Shown here in pieces: positions 10,917 to 23,889 of a stretch of DNA of 64,000 bases. Every line of letters starts with the position of its first letter. Positions within the stretch are counted from its first letter, which is position 1. Made by a program: the position numbers and the translations under genes. Origin of the DNA: Eriocheir sinensis (taxonomy: Eukaryota; Arthropoda; Malacostraca; Decapoda; Varunidae); contig NC_066518.1 of assembly GCF_024679095.1 (NCBI RefSeq), positions 4,112,610-4,176,609 on the forward strand. Direction: 5' to 3'. The notes below the pieces were generated by a model that worked only from the letters and a program-made list of their open reading frames with translations, was not told the DNA's origin and ran no database searches.

Positions 10917-11262
10917 AGAAATAAAATAAAGCATAACACCTAATAGAGAAGTAAGATTGCGTAAAATCACACAGAACCCTCAGTAAATAACCTCAATTTA
11001 TAGATTAATGTGGAGCCGTTGAAAGAATGGACGTTAATAAATAAAATAAAAACATAACACCAAGTAGAGAAGTAAAATCGCGTTAAATCACACAGAAACC
11101 TCAATAAATAACCTCAATATATAATACTAGAGTTAGAAAGTAAAATCGCGTTAAATCACACAGCAACCTCAGTAAATAACCTCAATATAATCACATAGAA
11201 ATCTCAGTAATTAACCTCAATAAAATCACACAGAAACCTCAGTAAATAACCTCAATAGATTA
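10917..11262. repeat. Degenerate tandem repeats upstream of TXNDC5
   Basis: Units contain AAATCACACAGAAACCTCAG then TAAATAACCTCAAT and, in the longer ones, ATAAAATAAAGCATAACACC. Five or six variable units are visible, with a GGAGCCGTTGAAAG segment appearing near both ends (about 11010 and 11266). The array ends about 165 bp before the TXNDC5 start codon, so it sits in or beside the promoter. Confidence 0.75.
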
Positions 11263-11427
11263 ATATGGAGCCGTTGAAAGGATGGAAACACTCGCGCTCC
11301 GCCTCCTTCCCCGGCCACTGTCTCCTCCCCTCCGAGCGGCGCCGCGGTCTCCCTCCAGCCTCTTTATCAAGTTATCACCATTCACTCGGCTCACGGGACC
11401 ACGAGAAGACCTCCCCGCTTCGCTACG

Positions 11428-14400
11428 ATGTATTGGTGTGTCGTGTTACTGAGTCTCGCCGCCGCTGGGGCACAACAGCAACAGGAAGCCAATGCTGTTG
11501 TAGATTTCTCAGATGACACGTTCGCCGAGTCGGTCCCTGCCAAGCCGCATTTCGTGATGTTCTATGCCCCGTGGTGAGTACTGCTGCAACGGCCTGGGAA
11601 CAGTTCTTGTGAGTTGACGTCTGCAATCATAGCAAAAACTCGAGATCAACAAATATCATGCCGCATGGAGTGAAATTCATCGGTAGCGCTCACGTCGAGG
11701 CGGGGCGGAAACTCAAGCCAGTTAATTAATAGTTTTGGGTAATCCAGCCAAGTGGTCTGTTTCTGAGTCAGACTTAATTTTTGGGCGAAATGTGATGCTT
11801 AGTGGATATACTCTGTAGACTTGTGTTTTGGTTTTGCAGGCCCAGAGAAGATATTTTACTGGAGGCAGGAATATTGGGATATTTTTTTGTTTTTACATGG
11901 ATTTGATGATGAATGCTAGTCATATTCAAGGCAAAGCATAATTTGAGAAATACATGACAGTAAATTTCTTTGTGTTGATGCTCAAAATTATATTGATGGC
12001 ATTTTATGTAATTCTGTACTAATAAATATAATCAATAAATCATTTTAATGATGTTAGTTTAAACATTTGAGTGCTTAAACATTGCCCATTATTGGATATA
12101 TTTTTCTAGCTAAAAAAAAAAAAAAAAAAAAAAGGCACTATCTGGTATGTAGATTCTACAACAAACAGACCAATAGACTATTCAGGTCTGCCTACACCCA
12201 ATTCCCCTGGTTCTTTTTCTATTGCAATTAGGCTTCATCTCAATTTTCCACAGATAGTAATATATGGAAAGAAAATCTCATTGGGAAGTCTAATAATTAA
12301 TTAAAAAAAATTTTTTTCATTTTGGACAAAGTCTGAACAAACAAAGTACTAATGTGGACTTTCTAAACAGAATTTTGGTATGGGGCAGCATTCTATCAAT
12401 CTCATTAGGTTCCTGCACTAACCCTTTCATTCTTCAAGGGGTTTTGCAAAATTATTTACTTTTGCTACATTTCTCATCATTCAGTTTTAGCTTCCATTCC
12501 TTACAGCTATCTAACTCATCCACCACTTTTTAAAACTTGCTCTTTTAAACCAACAGCGACTCATAGCCTCAAGTTAGCCTGAGTGGATGGGATAATGGTC
12601 AGTCAGTTAATCTTCTCCCTAACAATGTTCATCTTCTCTTTCTTTCTTTTCAACATTTTTTTTATACTTTTACTTTTTATTCAGATTTCTACCAAAATGT
12701 TTCTATTAACTGTCTACTCTTTTACAGGCCTCAATGTGCAGTCACAGTCACACCAAAAGTTGTAGCTCACTGTAACAAACTTTATATTACTATTTTCTTG
12801 TCTTCAGGTGTGGCCACTGCAAGAGGTTAAGTCCCACATGGGATGACCTTGGGAAGAAATATAACACAGATGAGGCTGAGGTGGTAATAGGAAAGGTAGA
12901 TTGCACCCAGCACACTGCCCTTTGCTCCTCCCAGGATGTGACTGGCTACCCCACGTGAGTTTTTTTTTTGGAACTGTACTTGAATATAATTAAGATTTTC
13001 AAGTTAATATACATTACTGTTATCAATTCAGTTACACCCTACGAATGTTCAGTGCTTATTAGCTCAAACAAATTAATTAGCATGTCACTGTACTGTGTCG
13101 TCATCATGTATTCTGGAGAATTAGTCCATCATCTGTATCAGACAATGGGCACAGGTTTGGTTCTAATCCTTGTAGTATTCAGTCCATATTCTCCGTCTCA
13201 AATTCACAAGAGCAAGTGTAGCCCACCTGGGAAAAATCTCCATCACTAATATAAGTGAGGATCATCTAGAAAAAGGTGACTGCATGGTGAAAGACAGAAA
13301 TTTGTTAAAGGGAATGAATTATGGAGACCTGATGACTGATGGACTTTGATAGAAGAAAGTTGATGGTTTATAAGATGTCATGCAGTATTATATATGCAGT
13401 GGCGAATTTTACTGATGACCTTCCTTGCTTCAACAGTGGTGGGGTGGGGGGGGTCCTCATCCTGCTTTGTAGACTCTCCACCTTGCCTCTACAGGAGTTA
13501 TAATTTTATCATATATTAACATGTTTTTTTTTCTTTTTCAGACTGAAACTATTTGGGAAAGGTGTCCAAAGTGGCATCAAGTACAGAGGGCCTAGAGACT
13601 TAGCCTCTTTGGAGAAGTTTATTGCAGACCAGGTTGGCACAAGTGTGGAGGTAAGTTTGAACCATTTAGATTCTAGATGCTTAGGGAAAGTTATGGGTAT
13701 GGGAAGAAAGGGATGAGAAAAAACTAACACAATCCAGATATGTAGGTTATAAAATTTTTAAATAATTATGCATGTACTTTTCAGGTGAAATTAATAATTC
13801 TACTTCTTTCCATACTCTACATATATCTTCTCATTTATGTATGGCTATGTGGAGCCAGAAGGGCAAATTAACCTGAAGCAGTTTGAATAATGTCTGATCA
13901 AAGTATGTGTTATCATATTTCTGCAGTGAATATACTCACACCTTTATTCAATTTTAGTTGTACCTGCAGGCTTAAATTCAGAATAGGAACATAATGTCTG
14001 TAACTCTAAATATAAAGTATTTTGTATTCTTTTGATATTCCATAGTTTACATTGTTTTTTAAATGGTATGCCCTCCCTGGCTCCCCCCATATAATTATCA
14101 TTTCATAAAACCTGTGAAAGCTAGAATACTTTATCTGTCTGTCTTTATATCTGATGCTGTTTTCTCTCAGGAACCTCCCTCAAGGCCACAATAGAAGTGT
14201 CCAACTTTTCCTGTTCTGGCACTCCCTCTCAGCATGCTCAATCCCTTGCCTACCAACACTCTCTTCAATACTTATCTGCACTATTGACAGATTTCACTGG
14301 TGATCTTCCCTCGACACCCCCTCCCTCAATACTCTCTACATAATGTCATCTTCATTTATTCTCATCACATGTCCAAACCACCTCAGAACATAATGCTTCA

Positions 14401-17400
14401 CCCATTCAACCACTCCACAATCAGCTCCCCCTGCTATTACATCCATACCAAGCCTCTTAAGCATGTTGTCATTGCTGTCTCCAACCCATACTAACATAAC
14501 ACATACAACTCTGATATAGTACATTTCCACTGTGTGTATTTGTAATTGCTGTGCCACATTCTCTGTCTCTAACTGCCTTTTAAAGTTAAATAATTTCAAG
14601 TACATTGAGCAGTGACAAATTAACAAATACAGTTCATAAATGCAAACTAATGCATCAGCGGAAACAGCATTTCTCCCGTTTCTTTTCATAACAACCATGC
14701 ATCCACTTTTCTCAGTGTAGTTTGAATTTATTTTTGTGATACTGTGATAATAAGTACTTTCAAACTTGTATGCATTTTAGTAACCTTTATTTAGTGTTGC
14801 AGCATCCAGTAAGCTACTCTCTTTTCTTCTGCTCTGTCTTTCCTCACTTACAATCTCAACATCATACACATGATGTCAGTCACAAGATTGATGGAGTAAG
14901 TGCTTTGAGTATAATTATGGTCTGTTGAACCTCCAGAACCTTCAACAAGGCGACCTTCTTAAGTATCAATGTAAATACAATAAGTACCTAAACACGGAAA
15001 ACTCACATGTTGTCCTACTATCTATGGTCAGGAGACACATAAAATCATGTCTCTTTTACTTACTTTCCTTCTCATTCCTCCCGTGTTTCTTTCATCATCT
15101 TTGTAGGTTTCTCTTGATCAACATGTTTTTTACTTAGCATTTCATCGTGCACTGTATCAGGTTACAAGAGAGGAAAACACAACTTAATCTAGAGTAAAAG
15201 CATGGTAAGACTACCAGATGATGGCCTAAAATACACTGGGATATGTACATAAACAAATGAGCTCTATTAGACAGCTTAGTATGGTAATTTTACTGTTTAG
15301 CTTCCTGAAAATAAAGCAAATCAGAAAAAAATGTCCAAAGAAAATTACCTATCTTTTTATATTAGTATGAAAAAGGGAGCTTTTTTTGCTTGGCCAGCTT
15401 TACTTAGTAATGTAAAATAGTATAAGTAATGGCCTATTGAAGGCGGAATTACACATATAGCAGTTTTGCCCTTCTAGCTCTGGATAGTCCGTAATTTTTC
15501 CTCATGTAGTTATGACCCTTACTGGACTACATCACCTTATTATATTTTCTTATGTAATATAAGTTTCAAATGTCTTGTCACTTTTTAATATTTAGCTCGT
15601 TAATGTGCAGTACTGTTCCATAAATATACTTCAGAATGCTTATCTTGACTGAATATCACAATTTTTTTCTGGTTTCTGTTGAAGATAAATCTGCTCAGTC
15701 TTTCATGTTAGTTCAATTTTTAAACCAGGATGTGTATTTTGAAATGACCTGGAATACATGGACAGGTGTTTGAACTTGCTTCTTCATAGGATGGTGCGGA
15801 AGCATCCGTGCCTGAAGCTGCGATGGGCCTGGTGGAGTACACAGATGCTACGTTCAAAGCTTCTGTTGGACATGGCAAACATTTCATTAAGTTTTATGCT
15901 CCCTGGTGTGGACACTGTCAGGTAAGAATAAAAAATGTTATGGTAATTGTTGCAGACACTGTCAGATGAGAATAAAATTAAGTTGAATGCAAACTGCCAA
16001 TGGCTTAATTAGGAGAAAAACTATAGTCATATTTTTCATGATCATAATTATTAGTCATTATCTCCTCCACTGTAACTACCATTTTTTTTATCTCATAGGC
16101 AGCATGGTGAATTGAGAAAACCTTAAAGAAATATCTTGACATTTGTAGAAGAGGAAAGATTGCCTGGTAAAATGGGTCACACTACTCTTTTCACTCATCA
16201 TCAGGGTATACAATAATGCAAGTCCTATTTACAACTGAATCTTCAGATTCTGTAATTTGTGACAGAAGCTATAAAGAAAAATGCTGATTAAAGTGAGGAA
16301 GATTGGGGTGATGCATCTAGGGAAATCTTCTGAAGAGTCTTGGTACTGACTCTTCTCGGTGAAATCAAAATATTTATTTGGCATAAGAGAAAGATCAGGG
16401 TTGAGACCAGTGAAAATGAACATACTAAGGAGCATGTGTAGGGTGCACAGGGTTGACAGGATAAGAAATGAGGTATGGGAAAGGTGTGGAATATGGAATT
16501 CATAGGAGAAGTATGAAAAAAACATTGAGTTGGTTTGTTCATACTGAAAAGATTTTTTTGGGACATGAGTGGCAAACATCTATAGCAGTGAAACTGGCAG
16601 TGAAGACAGACACTGACATCCCAGGAGCTGACTATACTCTTTTTTTCTGAATGGCTACAATAAGTTCCAGTAGGCTCTCTTGAGGGGCATCTTAGATGGA
16701 CCCGACTGTTCGTGGCACATTGTAGGATGTTATATTAGATATATACTCGTTATATTAGATAAAAAGTGAGGCATGGAAGGACAAGAGCAGAGGTGTTTAC
16801 AGTTGGCCAGACAGCTAGACTGACTAGATGCACACCTAACGGTTGGCTTTGTTTCGACAGCCGCCAACCAACGTGTACATTTTTGGATGGTCCACTACCA
16901 AATTGAGCCCTGAACCAAACTTGTTCAGTAAATCCCCACATATACCGGACTGGCCCAAAAAGTTTATCAAAGCTGAAATTTATATTGAGGTCCATAAAAG
17001 GGAGGCTTTACTGTATAAACATTCTAAACATCATCTTTGACTTCAACTTGTATTATCTCATTTATTTATTTATTTTTAATATTTTAAATACAATAGTAAT
17101 TCATTATCATTCTATTGTTTTGTGGTTAAGAAACCAAGCAAATATTCTGTGATAGAAGTGAGCTACAGAGAATTGAGGCAAAACTTGTTGTGTCAAGGCC
17201 CATGTCAATTGATGAGCAGGAGACGGGCTGCCTCAATCCACTATCCAATCAGTGATGAGCAGGCTAATAGTGGCAAAGCTTATTGTAGCTTCTCAGAAAA
17301 TTGACTATAGATATGATGAAAAAGGTTTGTGTGAAGATGTAGAACGAATGTGTTGAAAACAAGAAAGCTGATAAGTGATAACTAGAATAAAAGAGGTGCA

Positions 17401-20400
17401 TGAGACAAATGGCAACATGAATAAAGCATACCTTATCTCACCTAAATCCTCAGCTTTGCCTCAGACCTTGACAGCCTGCTATGTAGGGTCACTTAAGTGT
17501 CAATGACAATGTTGTATTCACAGTAATTTGCACTGATCTGGACAACTCTGGGTTTTAACTGGTATTTCTCCCCCATTTTTATCTCAAAATAGTTTCTTGC
17601 AAATACCATTTTGTCTATCCATCCTCTTTGAAGGGAACAAGGTAGATAAATGACCTAAGAGCTATTTGTGCTGACATACTTGATTTCTAAATCAATTTTA
17701 AAAGTATCTTAATATTTGCATTCCTTTTTCCACAGAAACTTGCTCCAGCCTGGGAGGCTCTAGCTCACTCCTTTGAGCATGATAAATCAGTAACCATTGG
17801 GAAGTTAGACTGCACTCAGCACCAGTCCATCTGCACAGAGTTTGAAGTGAAGGGCTACCCAACCCTCCTCTGGATTGTTGATGGCAAAAAGGTTATCTGA
17901 CTTTAAGATGATTGAGAGCTACTAAAGATTATAATGATAGTACAAATGATGCCATAATAAGACAGTCTCTTTTTGTGCGTGCTAAATATTGTTTCTTGCA
18001 GGTCAAGAAATATGCTGGAGACCGAAGCCATGATAGCCTCAAGGACTTTGCAGTGACCTTATTAGGGCAGGAAGAGGAGCAGGATGGAGGCCAGAAGCAA
18101 CAAAAGGATGAGCCTCAACCCCCCGTTTTAATTCTCACTTCAGAGAACTTTGACAATGCCGTCCAGAAAGGATACAGCATGGTTAAATTCTTTGCTCCAT
18201 GGTATGTGTAATGGTGTGTTTTATTTTTTCGAAAGACAGTTTTGCTTCCGAGTTTCCATTCATATGTTTACTTGCTGCTAGGAGCTAGAGCATATTGTCC
18301 CAGTATAATTATATGTGGTCACATTTATGTGTGCCCTTTAGCTTATCAGACAGGTGTGAGAAAGTCACTGCACCACCATTACTTCTTGAAAGGCGAGGAA
18401 TTATTTAAATTATGAGTACACTGGGTTTCGCTCCACAGTCTCTTTAGACTGATATCTCCTGTTTTAAAGTGGTTTGTTCAAAGAATTTTCAGCTACACAA
18501 TCTTATGGGTTAACACCTTATTTTCCATACAATTTCCCATCGATGATCGTTATGTTTACCAATAGCAAATTTCAATTTCTTGTTAGAACAATCACATGTG
18601 ACGTTACTGTTTTCTTCAACTGATCCCACATGCAAGCATAATAATTTACTTTGTGAAGAAAATATTTGAAGGCAGTTTTGAGGAAGAGGGTATCAGGGGT
18701 GGACCACCAGTAAAATGGATTAATAGAGTGGAAAAGCATTGGAGAGTTGGATGGCAAGGGATTGAGTGTGCTGAGAGGGAGTGCCAGAACGGGGAAAGTT
18801 GGAGATGCTTCTGCCATGGAAAACCCCTTGAGTGAAGTTCCCATGAGGGAACAGGGTTTTGGATATATAAATAAATAATGAAAGCTAGAGAACTGACAAC
18901 TGATAGGTTGCCATGGATACAGTTTTTAAAGCAGAATCAACTAATTAGGACACCATGCTCTTTTAAACCTTGAAAGTCATTGGACAGCAACTGCCCATCT
19001 GTTTTCTGATCCAATTTTTGTTCTATTTTCTTATGCCGATTTGACCTTTTGACAAAAGCCGTTTTAACATCCAATCCTTACATAAAATGGGGTAAAAATG
19101 TGATTATGATGATAATGATGCCATTCTCTTATGAAAAGCAATGTGGGAGAGAAAGGTTATGTTGATAAAACTGGGGGAGATATTATGTTCAGAGGTTTAA
19201 TTATCAAGTGTTTTAATTGAAAATAAAAGTTACTGCTTTAAAGATGTTGTAAACAATAGAATATGTCAACAGAATTGGTGGAACCATGAAAGCCTTTATG
19301 ATAAGGAAGGTAGGTGTGTTTAAAGCAAGGGTTTCTCATCTGAGATTCTGATGCTAACCTGGCTACTTGTTAACAGGTGCAGTGAGAGCAGTGGAAATGA
19401 ATGTACTACAGAACGTCTTACAAAATTTGTTAAATATGTAGCATTTAGAGTGGACAGGAAGAGGAATGGAAGTGGAAAAGGTGTAGAAATCTAAAGTAAT
19501 ATGATCAGTGAAAGTACACGCAGATGGTACTGCCATATCATGGGAATAAGAGAGAACAAGAATTATAAGCTACATTTTTCATAATAAGGAAAGCAGGTAA
19601 GGGTTGGCCTAGGTGACAAGATATGTTGTAAGCCTACTAATAGACTAGAGTGGAAAATTAATAAAACAGAATTAAAGAATCAAGGTTGTACAACACTGTG
19701 GCTTATAAAGCCCTGTTTGACCAAAACTTTTGATTGGTTCTGGAACATCGTAATGTATCAGTGATATTATTACCATAGCTAAAGTCAAGAGTGGTATGTG
19801 AACATATAGGGTGGATTATTTCAGTAAGGATCATCTCTATTACATTTTTTTTTTAAGGTTGAACATTTTAATTTACTTATTGTAGAAATAAGATAGTAAT
19901 GAATTTGCTAACCCCACAAAAGAAGCCATGCTTCTCTTTACAACTCTGATACGAGTATACCATAATTCTCACATTCAATCATTATTCAGATATTTTCCAT
20001 AATAAGATGGAATCGTATTATGTAATAAATCAATGGTAAGTGATAAAAGGGCACCACAGCCTTTCTTTTATGCTAAAGTAATGGTCTTCATCTGCAGGTG
20101 TGGCCATTGTAAGCGCATGGCTCCCACTTATGATGAACTTGGTCGGAAGTTTGTTGGTAATGATAAGGTCAAGATAGCAAAGGTGGACTGCACACAAGAA
20201 GTGAACCGAGGGCTTTGCAGCGAACAAAATGTAAGTTTTTGACCGTCCTCAGTTTTCATTGCCAGTAAATGATGTTTCTCCAAGATTATCACTTCTGTAT
20301 TTCTGCTCAGGCAAAATCATCACTTTTACACCACTATGCAATTGTTATATCCTCCGTACATATTGTGCCATCCAAGGGCAAGTTGAATGATGATAGCACC

Positions 20401-20820
20401 CCTTGGAAATGATATTTAGTTTTATTCTGGCTGAATTCTGCTTATTTGTGTTCATATTATTTATTCTTTGCAATACTAGTAACAAAATGAGAATAAACTG
20501 AAAGAAACATAATTGTACTTTCAATTGATGACGAAGTGAAAGTTTTCTAAAACAAGATGAAGCTTCCAGACATGGCCCCCAGAGTATGTGTCCCACCTAC
20601 TCCATCTTACATTATTGTGATACCTACTTGAGTTTTCTAGTTTGTTTCTTAATTATTGTTTATATATTCTGAGATTTTGCATGTGTTTTGACAGGTGGAT
20701 GGCTTTCCAACTCTATTCCTGTACAAGGATGGAAGCAAGGTCAGCGAATACAATGGGGACCGTTCTCTCAATGACATGGTCAACTTCATCAGTAGAAACC
20801 TGGAGCATGATGAACTTTAA
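11428..20820 (+). CDS. TXNDC5: Thioredoxin domain-containing protein 5 (ERp46, pretaporter-like)
   Basis: Eight predicted exons: 11428-11573, 12808-12954, 13542-13650, 15790-15921, 17736-17891, 18002-18201, 20098-20230 and 20695-20820, total 1149 nt, 382 aa, all introns GT-AG with consistent phase. A hydrophobic signal peptide (MYWCVVLLSLAAAGA) leads into three thioredoxin domains. Their active sites are CGHC at residues 50-53, 174-177 and 298-301, each preceded by APW. The protein ends HDEL, an ER-retrieval signal. This arrangement (signal, three CGHC domains, KDEL-type tail) defines TXNDC5, a protein disulfide isomerase acting in the ER lumen; the fly homologue is pretaporter. The length is slightly below the human 432 aa. 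A Q/E-rich linker (about residues 255-270) separates domains 2 and 3. The ATG at 11428 was chosen because it gives the signal peptide; an out-of-frame ATG at 11265 would overlap it. Confidence 0.95.
12112..12133 (+). repeat. Poly(A) run in TXNDC5 intron 1
   Basis: About 22 A residues. The rest of intron 1 (11574-12807) shows no further repeat or gene. Confidence 0.7.
14160..14700 (-). pseudogene. ORF2 C-terminal remnant of non-LTR retrotransposon family A
   Basis: In TXNDC5 intron 3, opposite strand. It translates to a segment including CGVVEWVKHYVLRWFGHVMR then INEDD, the hallmark end of many arthropod and fish non-LTR ORF2 proteins (RWFGHVxRM). It continues through a frameshifted part into the IEHAERECQNRKSW tail and a CTTGAGGGAGGTTCC 3' end. 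The tail matches 4025-4240, 18640-18880 and 34005-34180, so this is the longest piece of the C-terminal region in the window. Frameshifts and stops make it a pseudogene. Confidence 0.75.
18640..18880 (+). pseudogene. Non-LTR retrotransposon family A, 3' end
   Basis: In TXNDC5 intron 6, sense strand. An intact 60-codon frame contains GGPPVKWINRVEKHWRVG, then IECAERECQNGESW and a stop, followed by the 3' UTR motif GAAGTTCCCATGAGGGAAC and an ATATATAAATAAATAA tail. The frame is too short to be anything but the end of an ORF2. Confidence 0.7.
19380..19700 (+). pseudogene. Possible decayed non-LTR ORF2 segment
   Basis: One frame reads RWYCHIMGIRENKNYK, which resembles the RWFGHVxRMxE motif near the end of ORF2 proteins. 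Flanking frames carry stops. It sits in TXNDC5 intron 6. Confidence 0.35.
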
Positions 20821-21068
20821 ATTTTAAAACCCCGAGAAGCCAGCTGCCTCCTGCTCATTTTGCTCTTCAGAATGAAAATTGTATTGGGTTTAGACATCAG
20901 TTAAGCACTTATCATTTCCTTTAGTTTGTGTATCCCCACATAAAAAAACTTTCATGCAATTTAGTACATTTTAACTCTCCATAGAGTGCCCTTAAGGGAG
21001 TGGGACTTGGCAGCTTGTGAAATGCTTTTAATAGACACAAGAACCTGTTCTTCCCTCTTTATGATCTT

Positions 21069-21074
21069 AATAAA
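21069..21074 (+). promoter_or_regulatory. Candidate TXNDC5 polyadenylation signal
   Basis: The first AATAAA after the TXNDC5 stop codon, 249 bp downstream, is followed within about 20 bp by a T-rich stretch and TTGTTGTGG, a GU-rich-like element. Confidence 0.5.
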
Positions 21075-21173
21075 TTATTTTTTTCAAATTTTGTTGTGGC
21101 CTAAATGGTTTTATGAGATTCTTAGTGGCCTAAATAGTTTTATGAGATTCTTAGTCAATTATTTTTTTTGTTT

Positions 21174-21399
21174 TTAATCCGGTAGCTGCGGGGATCATTT
21201 TTCTTAAAGGCCCCTCTAAGCAAATTTATGAGAAAAAATCATCACACGCAAACCATTTTATTATAATATTATGTATCAATGCATTTGTGATCAGTTTATG
21301 TATCCTCTATTTTGGGGGGTTCATGTCAAGGCAAGAATTTGGCTCTTCGCTGGTATGTAGTAAAGCCACAAATTTGGCCCGTCGCTGCTACCGGGTTAA
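21174..21399 (+). mobile_element. TTAA MITE, full-length copy, 226 bp
   Basis: It starts TTAATCCGGTAGCTGCGGGG and ends GTCGCTGCTACCGGGTTAA. The internal order is the same as the 2131-2352 copy, including GATCATTTTTCTTAAAGGCC, TGTGATCAGTTTATGTATC and TTTTGGGGGGTTCATGTCA. It lies about 100 bp past the TXNDC5 polyadenylation signal. Confidence 0.7.
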
Positions 21400-22900
21400 A
21401 GTTATGACAGTTGTGGTATAAACTTTTATGATTAGTTTTAAAAATATTGCAAAGGAACCTTTAGTTAACATTGTTTCAAATGGGGATGTTGTAGGATATA
21501 TTATTAGACATTTATTTGTAATTTTAACTTGTTGACCAGGGCATCCTGTTGAAAAGTGTGTGGAATGAATATTAGTGACAGTGTAAAGCACAATAATGAA
21601 TGTAAGGCACTGAAATGGATGTGACTTATGTGAGTTAATATATGTGAATTAAAAGTCAAGTGTGAGCCTAGAGTTTGAAATACGTGGTTAAATCATATGA
21701 AAGAAACATTGAGTGCAGAACATAATTTTGTGTAACATGGTAACACCTCCTCATGTTACATTTCATTTCAAGCTTGATTGAACCCAAGCATACTGATCAC
21801 CATCTTCAGCTGCATTCTCAGCATAATCATGAGTAGTAATGCTCTTCTATTTAAGATCTTGTATGGTTTACTGAAACCTTTGATATAATATTGATCATAC
21901 ATTTATTAGCTGTTATATGTGCAAATGTGTAGTATTTACTTATAGAAATATGTATGTTATGTTGCATCATCCAGATTTACAATGTGTTCCCACTTTTTTA
22001 ATGTAGAAGTGATTCCTCCAAGATGAAACTGCCTGAAGTATACTTATGCTCCATCATATAACATATGTATACAGCATAGTTGTTGGTTGATTCTGATGTT
22101 TGTTAGAGTTCCATTTGTTGGAAAGGCAGATTTCTTTACAGTGGGTAGTAATGAACAGTGAAAGGTCCAGACCATTACTAGTAGAGAGCACATATTACTC
22201 AGGAGTGGACTACTGAATGGAGTGTATTGTTATTGTTTTGAAAAGTGTCATTCCTGAGACAGTTATGATGTGGATTAATGTAGATACAGTAGGATCTTGC
22301 GAATAATGAATTCCAAAATAATGTTTTCTACAATAAAGAGATTTTAGAAGAAATACCAAGTTTCTAAAATAACATGAATTCTTTCAAGTAATTATATTTA
22401 CTGGAACGTGTTGAGTGCATCTTGGATATTGTTTGCTTGCTGCCATCTTGATGTCACAGTTGTTCGACTTGCACCCTGCTCATGCCCAAGGATACATGTA
22501 TTAAGAGTGTATTTGTGCCACTACTCCTGGACTTAGCCCATTTTTCTATTATGATTATGATGGCACTAAAGTACTTAAAAGTTGAAACCACATAATGCAA
22601 TAACGTATGAGGTGTGGGTGACCTGACTTCAAGCAAGGACAAGAGACTTACTAATGATAGTTCAATGAGCATTGTATTATCCATAATGCATCATGAGTTA
22701 TCTGTGACTCCTGAACGAAATGTAAATACCGCATTGATTGGTATCCTGTCAGTTCATTGCACTAATCAGCATAATACAACCATTGCCACAGTTTGGCCCT
22801 TGTGCACTCTACAGTTTGGGCACCCATCAACGCTGTGTTGCATTGGGACTCACAGATGACAGCTTGATGCATTGTATTGTCTCTTATCATTGGTTGTGGC
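21400..22900. other. Intergenic, no gene seen
   Basis: AT-rich sequence with short frames only. No domain-like translation, RNA gene or clear repeat was recognised. Confidence 0.4.
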
Positions 22901-23480
22901 CAGTGGTGGGCATGGTTCTGCTAACAGCTAATTAGCGAAGCTAATGTTTTCGTTAGCTGATTAGCGTTTTTGCTAACTTTGGAAACAGCGGACCAATTAG
23001 CTTCTGCTAAATGTAGTTCCTCCTCCGCTAACTTTAAGTTCACTAAAAAATCATACAGGTTTGTTCTTATCCATTGTGGGCAGACACAGCACCAGTTGAG
23101 CTACATGGCGCTATAATTTCAGGGCTTCCACTTTTGAGTAAATTACACTTTAAAGTAAGGTAATTGGACAATTTGGAAAACTTTTTGGCATTTTAGGGTA
23201 ATGCATCTTCCATTTCCAACTCTTTGAACAAGGAATTTAAAAACAAGAATTCAATATTTTCCACCTGACAAGAAAAAGAAATTTCAGGTCACTTGGTCTG
23301 TTTTTAAGGGTTTTAGAGCCAGAATACTAAACCAAAGCTAACTCCATATGAAAAGATAGTGGTTAGCGTTAGTTTTCACTAATTTCTTACCAGTTTAGCG
23401 GCTTAGCGTAAGTGAAGCTAACTTTTTAGTTAGTGGAATATCAGTTTCGCTAACTTTTCGGTTAGCGGTGCCCACCACTG
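22901..23480. mobile_element. hAT MITE with GCTAA-rich termini and perfect 8-bp TSD
   Basis: Termini are CAGTGGTGGGCATGG on the left and GGTGCCCACCACTG on the right, inverted repeats of the hAT type (CAGxGGTGGGCA). The 8 bp immediately outside, GTTGTGGC at 22893-22900 and again at 23481-23488, are identical, the target-site duplication length of the hAT superfamily. The terminal 120-150 bp on each side contain many TTAGC and GCTAAC repeats in both orientations. There is no transposase, so the copy is non-autonomous (580 bp). Confidence 0.85.
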
Positions 23481-23499
23481 GTTGTGGCCAGGTCACCCA

Positions 23500-23885
23500 A
23501 TGTTCTTGTGCTCAGAGGTTTAAGATGAGTGTATGCTGTTGTGTAATATTTTTGCCTCTATAACCAGAAGTTGTAAGGGTAAAGTTTTGATGAGTTTGAT
23601 GACGTGCTGACTGAACCAGGTGAGCCAGGCACACAAGGCCAGAGTTGGGACGAGGCAAGCAGTATGCATCTGTACTCTTCATGAGCAAGCCTTAGAATAA
23701 TCATAACACCAAACACCTCATTAACTCCCCTATGACGAGTTTCACTTTACTCATGTGGATTCAATAAAGATTCTTATTATTTCAACTAGATGAAAGTAGT
23801 AGTGACATGGGGATTTAAATGGGAGAAATGGGTGAAAGTTCTGTGGTACTGGCACCAAGTAACTCTTTATACACATTTTTGTTAT
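23500..23885. other. Intergenic, no gene seen
   Basis: Unremarkable AT-rich sequence with no coding or structural signal. Confidence 0.4.
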
Positions 23886-23889
23886 TATT

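Noticed and set aside
11265..11516. 83-codon frame overlapping the TXNDC5 start
   Set aside because: It runs out of frame through the signal-peptide region; at most an upstream ORF if transcription begins before 11265.
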